A stretch of DNA of 5,803 nt, taken from NCBI GenBank assembly GCA_031257795.1, contig JAIRNW010000006.1, positions 1-5,803 on the forward strand, in the 5' to 3' direction. Shown here piece after piece: positions 4,847 to 5,803 of the stretch. The notes under the pieces are model-generated. The model did no database searches, was not told the origin of the DNA, and saw nothing but the letters and a program-made list of their open reading frames with translations. A program made the position numbers and the translations under genes. How positions within the stretch are numbered: the stretch's first letter is position 1; the number at the start of each line of letters is the position of its first letter. This DNA comes from Holosporales bacterium (GTDB lineage: Bacteria > Pseudomonadota > Alphaproteobacteria > BNTO01).

Positions 4847-4969
4847 TGTTGCTCTAAATCATAAGGAGACACGCTCACGTGATGATAACACAATGTGGTT
4901 TTTTACACGCAAGCAAAAGAAATTTTGCTATAAGCGGTACGAAGCGAGTTCTGTTCATGTGCGCATTTT
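4847..4969. promoter_or_regulatory. Divergent intergenic region between the BON gene and mutL
   Basis: This 123-base, AT-rich gap separates two outward-reading genes, so it should hold promoters for both. The best -10-like sequence toward mutL is TATAAG at 4929-4934. A TTTACA at 4902-4907 lies 21 bases before it, too far for a standard promoter. No clear operator is visible, apart from the 8-base palindrome TCACGTGA at 4875-4882. No Shine-Dalgarno sequence precedes mutL. Placement by gene orientation is firm; the specific boxes are not. Confidence 0.35.
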
Positions 4970-5803
4970 ATGGGTGTTAGAATTCTGCCTGCAAGCATCG
5001 TCAATCAGATCGCTGCGGGAGAAGTTATCGAACGGCCGGCCTCCGTCATCAAGGAGCTCGTCGAAAATTCGATTGACGCCCAGAGCTCCCACATAAAGAT
5101 CTCCGCGCAAAACGGCGGCGTTACCAACCTGTGCGTTAGCGATGATGGTCTCGGAATGTCCAAAGACGACCTCGAACTGTGTATTCAACAACACGCCACA
5201 TCCAAATTCACAGGCGAAAACCTGCTGGACATCAGGAGTTTGGGGTTTCGCGGGGAGGCGTTGCCATCCATCTGCTCAATTGCGCGCGTGAAAATCGTGA
5301 CAAAACAAAAAGATGAGCCGGTAGGGTGGGGGCTCAAGGTCGACGGAGGCAGAGTGCTCGATTTGTCCCCGGAAAAATGCAGCACAGGAACAACCGTCTC
5401 TATCACAGACCTCTTCTATACCACTCCAGCTCGTCTGAAATTCATCAAAACCACCGCAACAGAGCTCGCCCACATAATAAACATCGTGAAAACGCTGGCC
5501 CTTGCGAATCATTCAATCGAATTCCGCTTCACAAGCCAAAGGAAAGAGCTGGTTTTCCCGGTTGCAAAGTCATTAGGAGACAGGATCGCGGAGGTTATCG
5601 GATGCGAGGTTTTTAGCGAGGGAGAGGTGTTTTGCTTCGGCTCAATAGTCGGGCGGCTCGCGCTTGAAGCGGAGGCAGATGTAATGGACCTCTTTCCAAA
5701 CTCTTCAAAATCAGTTTTTGGGGACGTCGATCCGGTGCTCGAATGCTCACGTACATCTAAGTACGCTCCGCTTCTGTGCTCCGTGTCTCCTTCCCAAAAT
5801 TCT
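4970..5803 (+). CDS. mutL: DNA mismatch repair protein MutL, N-terminal part with an in-frame repeat insertion
   Basis: The first 278 codons of a MutL/GHKL ATPase run to the right edge without a stop. MutL couples MutS mismatch recognition to downstream repair through ATP-driven dimerisation of this domain. Motifs are all intact: QIAAGEVIERPASVIKELVE beginning at Q13, catalytic E29 and Mg-binding N33, DDGLGM at 58-63, ATSK at 76-79, GFRGEAL at 92-98, GTTV at 140-143 and DLFYTTPARLKF at 147-158. From residue 239 (5685) onward the sequence stops resembling MutL and becomes repeat-encoded, for example LFPNSSKSVFGDVDPVLE. The conserved VNGR-type block expected soon after this point in the family has not appeared by the edge. 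The start at 4970 gives the standard N-terminus. Whether the frame is restored after the insertion cannot be seen, so the gene may be interrupted or carry a tolerated peptide. Confidence 0.93.
   Translation, partial: MGVRILPASIVNQIAAGEVIERPASVIKELVENSIDAQSSHIKISAQNGGVTNLCVSDDGLGMSKDDLELCIQQHATSKFTGENLLDIRSLGFRGEALPSICSIARVKIVTKQKDEPVGWGLKVDGGRVLDLSPEKCSTGTTVSITDLFYTTPARLKFIKTTATELAHIINIVKTLALANHSIEFRFTSQRKELVFPVAKSLGDRIAEVIGCEVFSEGEVFCFGSIVGRLALEAEADVMDLFPNSSKSVFGDVDPVLECSRTSKYAPLLCSVSPSQNS
5685..5803 (-). mobile_element. Palindromic element inside mutL, cut by the window edge
   Basis: This segment matches 1778-1896 at 116 of 119 positions with no gaps; the differences are at 5720, 5723 and 5776. 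The left arm TGGACCTCTTTCC begins exactly where the similarity to mipZ begins. If the copy is complete it should extend about 27 bases past the edge to close the palindrome. In mutL the element is read on the strand opposite to the one read in mipZ, yet it is open in both. Confidence 0.9.

Noticed and set aside
4864..4886. AGGAGACACG followed by CTCACGTGATG upstream of mutL, resembling collapsed core pieces of the palindromic family
   Set aside because: Only a 9-10 base match plus a loose continuation, with no complementary arms around it. It could be a remnant but cannot be separated from chance.
4614..5096. 160-codon plus-strand open frame spanning the BON gene start and mutL start
   Set aside because: It overlaps the BON gene in antisense and mutL in another frame, both of which are well supported by motifs.
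1..5803. tRNA, rRNA or insertion-sequence transposase genes
   Set aside because: No tRNA cloverleaf with a GGTTCGA-type arm, no rRNA-like stretch and no transposase motif was seen on either strand.

Overview
The window looks like a piece of an alphaproteobacterial chromosome, most likely from an obligately intracellular Rickettsiales/Holosporales-type bacterium. The lineage inference rests on a MipZ-type division ATPase and a ChpT-like phosphotransferase, both alphaproteobacterial cell-cycle proteins. They sit beside a stand-alone Lon N-domain protein, a YbaB/EbfC protein and an Isc-type [2Fe-2S] ferredoxin, in a genome littered with short palindromic repeats of the kind seen in Rickettsia and Wolbachia. 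The order-level placement is inference only.

Layout. Six genes lie on the minus strand, read from right to left: a BON-domain envelope protein (4846-4184), the ferredoxin (3678-3373), YbaB (3206-2937), MipZ (2891-1734), the Lon N-domain protein (1743-1018) and ChpT (997-281). The last four are tightly packed and look like one operon; mipZ and the Lon-domain gene overlap. On the plus strand, divergent from the BON gene, mutL starts at 4970 and runs off the right edge. Positions 1-130 hold only a possible gene start leaving the left edge. The 485 bases between the BON gene and the ferredoxin are almost entirely repeat elements.

The most striking content is a family of short (about 115-190 bp) non-autonomous palindromic elements, present in at least six places: 131-284, 1778-1923, 3255-3370, 3698-3887, about 3975-4176 (a half copy plus a full copy) and 5685-5803. 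Better-preserved copies share a core of about 70 bp with two internal hairpins, flanked by inverted arms. The arms differ between copies but are complementary within each copy. Three copies abut stop codons; in chpT the arm supplies the stop codon. Two nearly identical copies (116 of 119 positions) lie in frame inside protein genes, in opposite orientations relative to transcription: one in the C-terminal extension of MipZ, the other in the MutL N-terminal ATPase region. No gene here could encode a transposase, so any mobility must be supplied in trans.

Together the genes cover division-site placement and CtrA-pathway phosphorelay (MipZ, ChpT), nucleoid association (YbaB), Fe-S cluster assembly (ferredoxin), envelope maintenance (BON protein) and mismatch repair (MutL).
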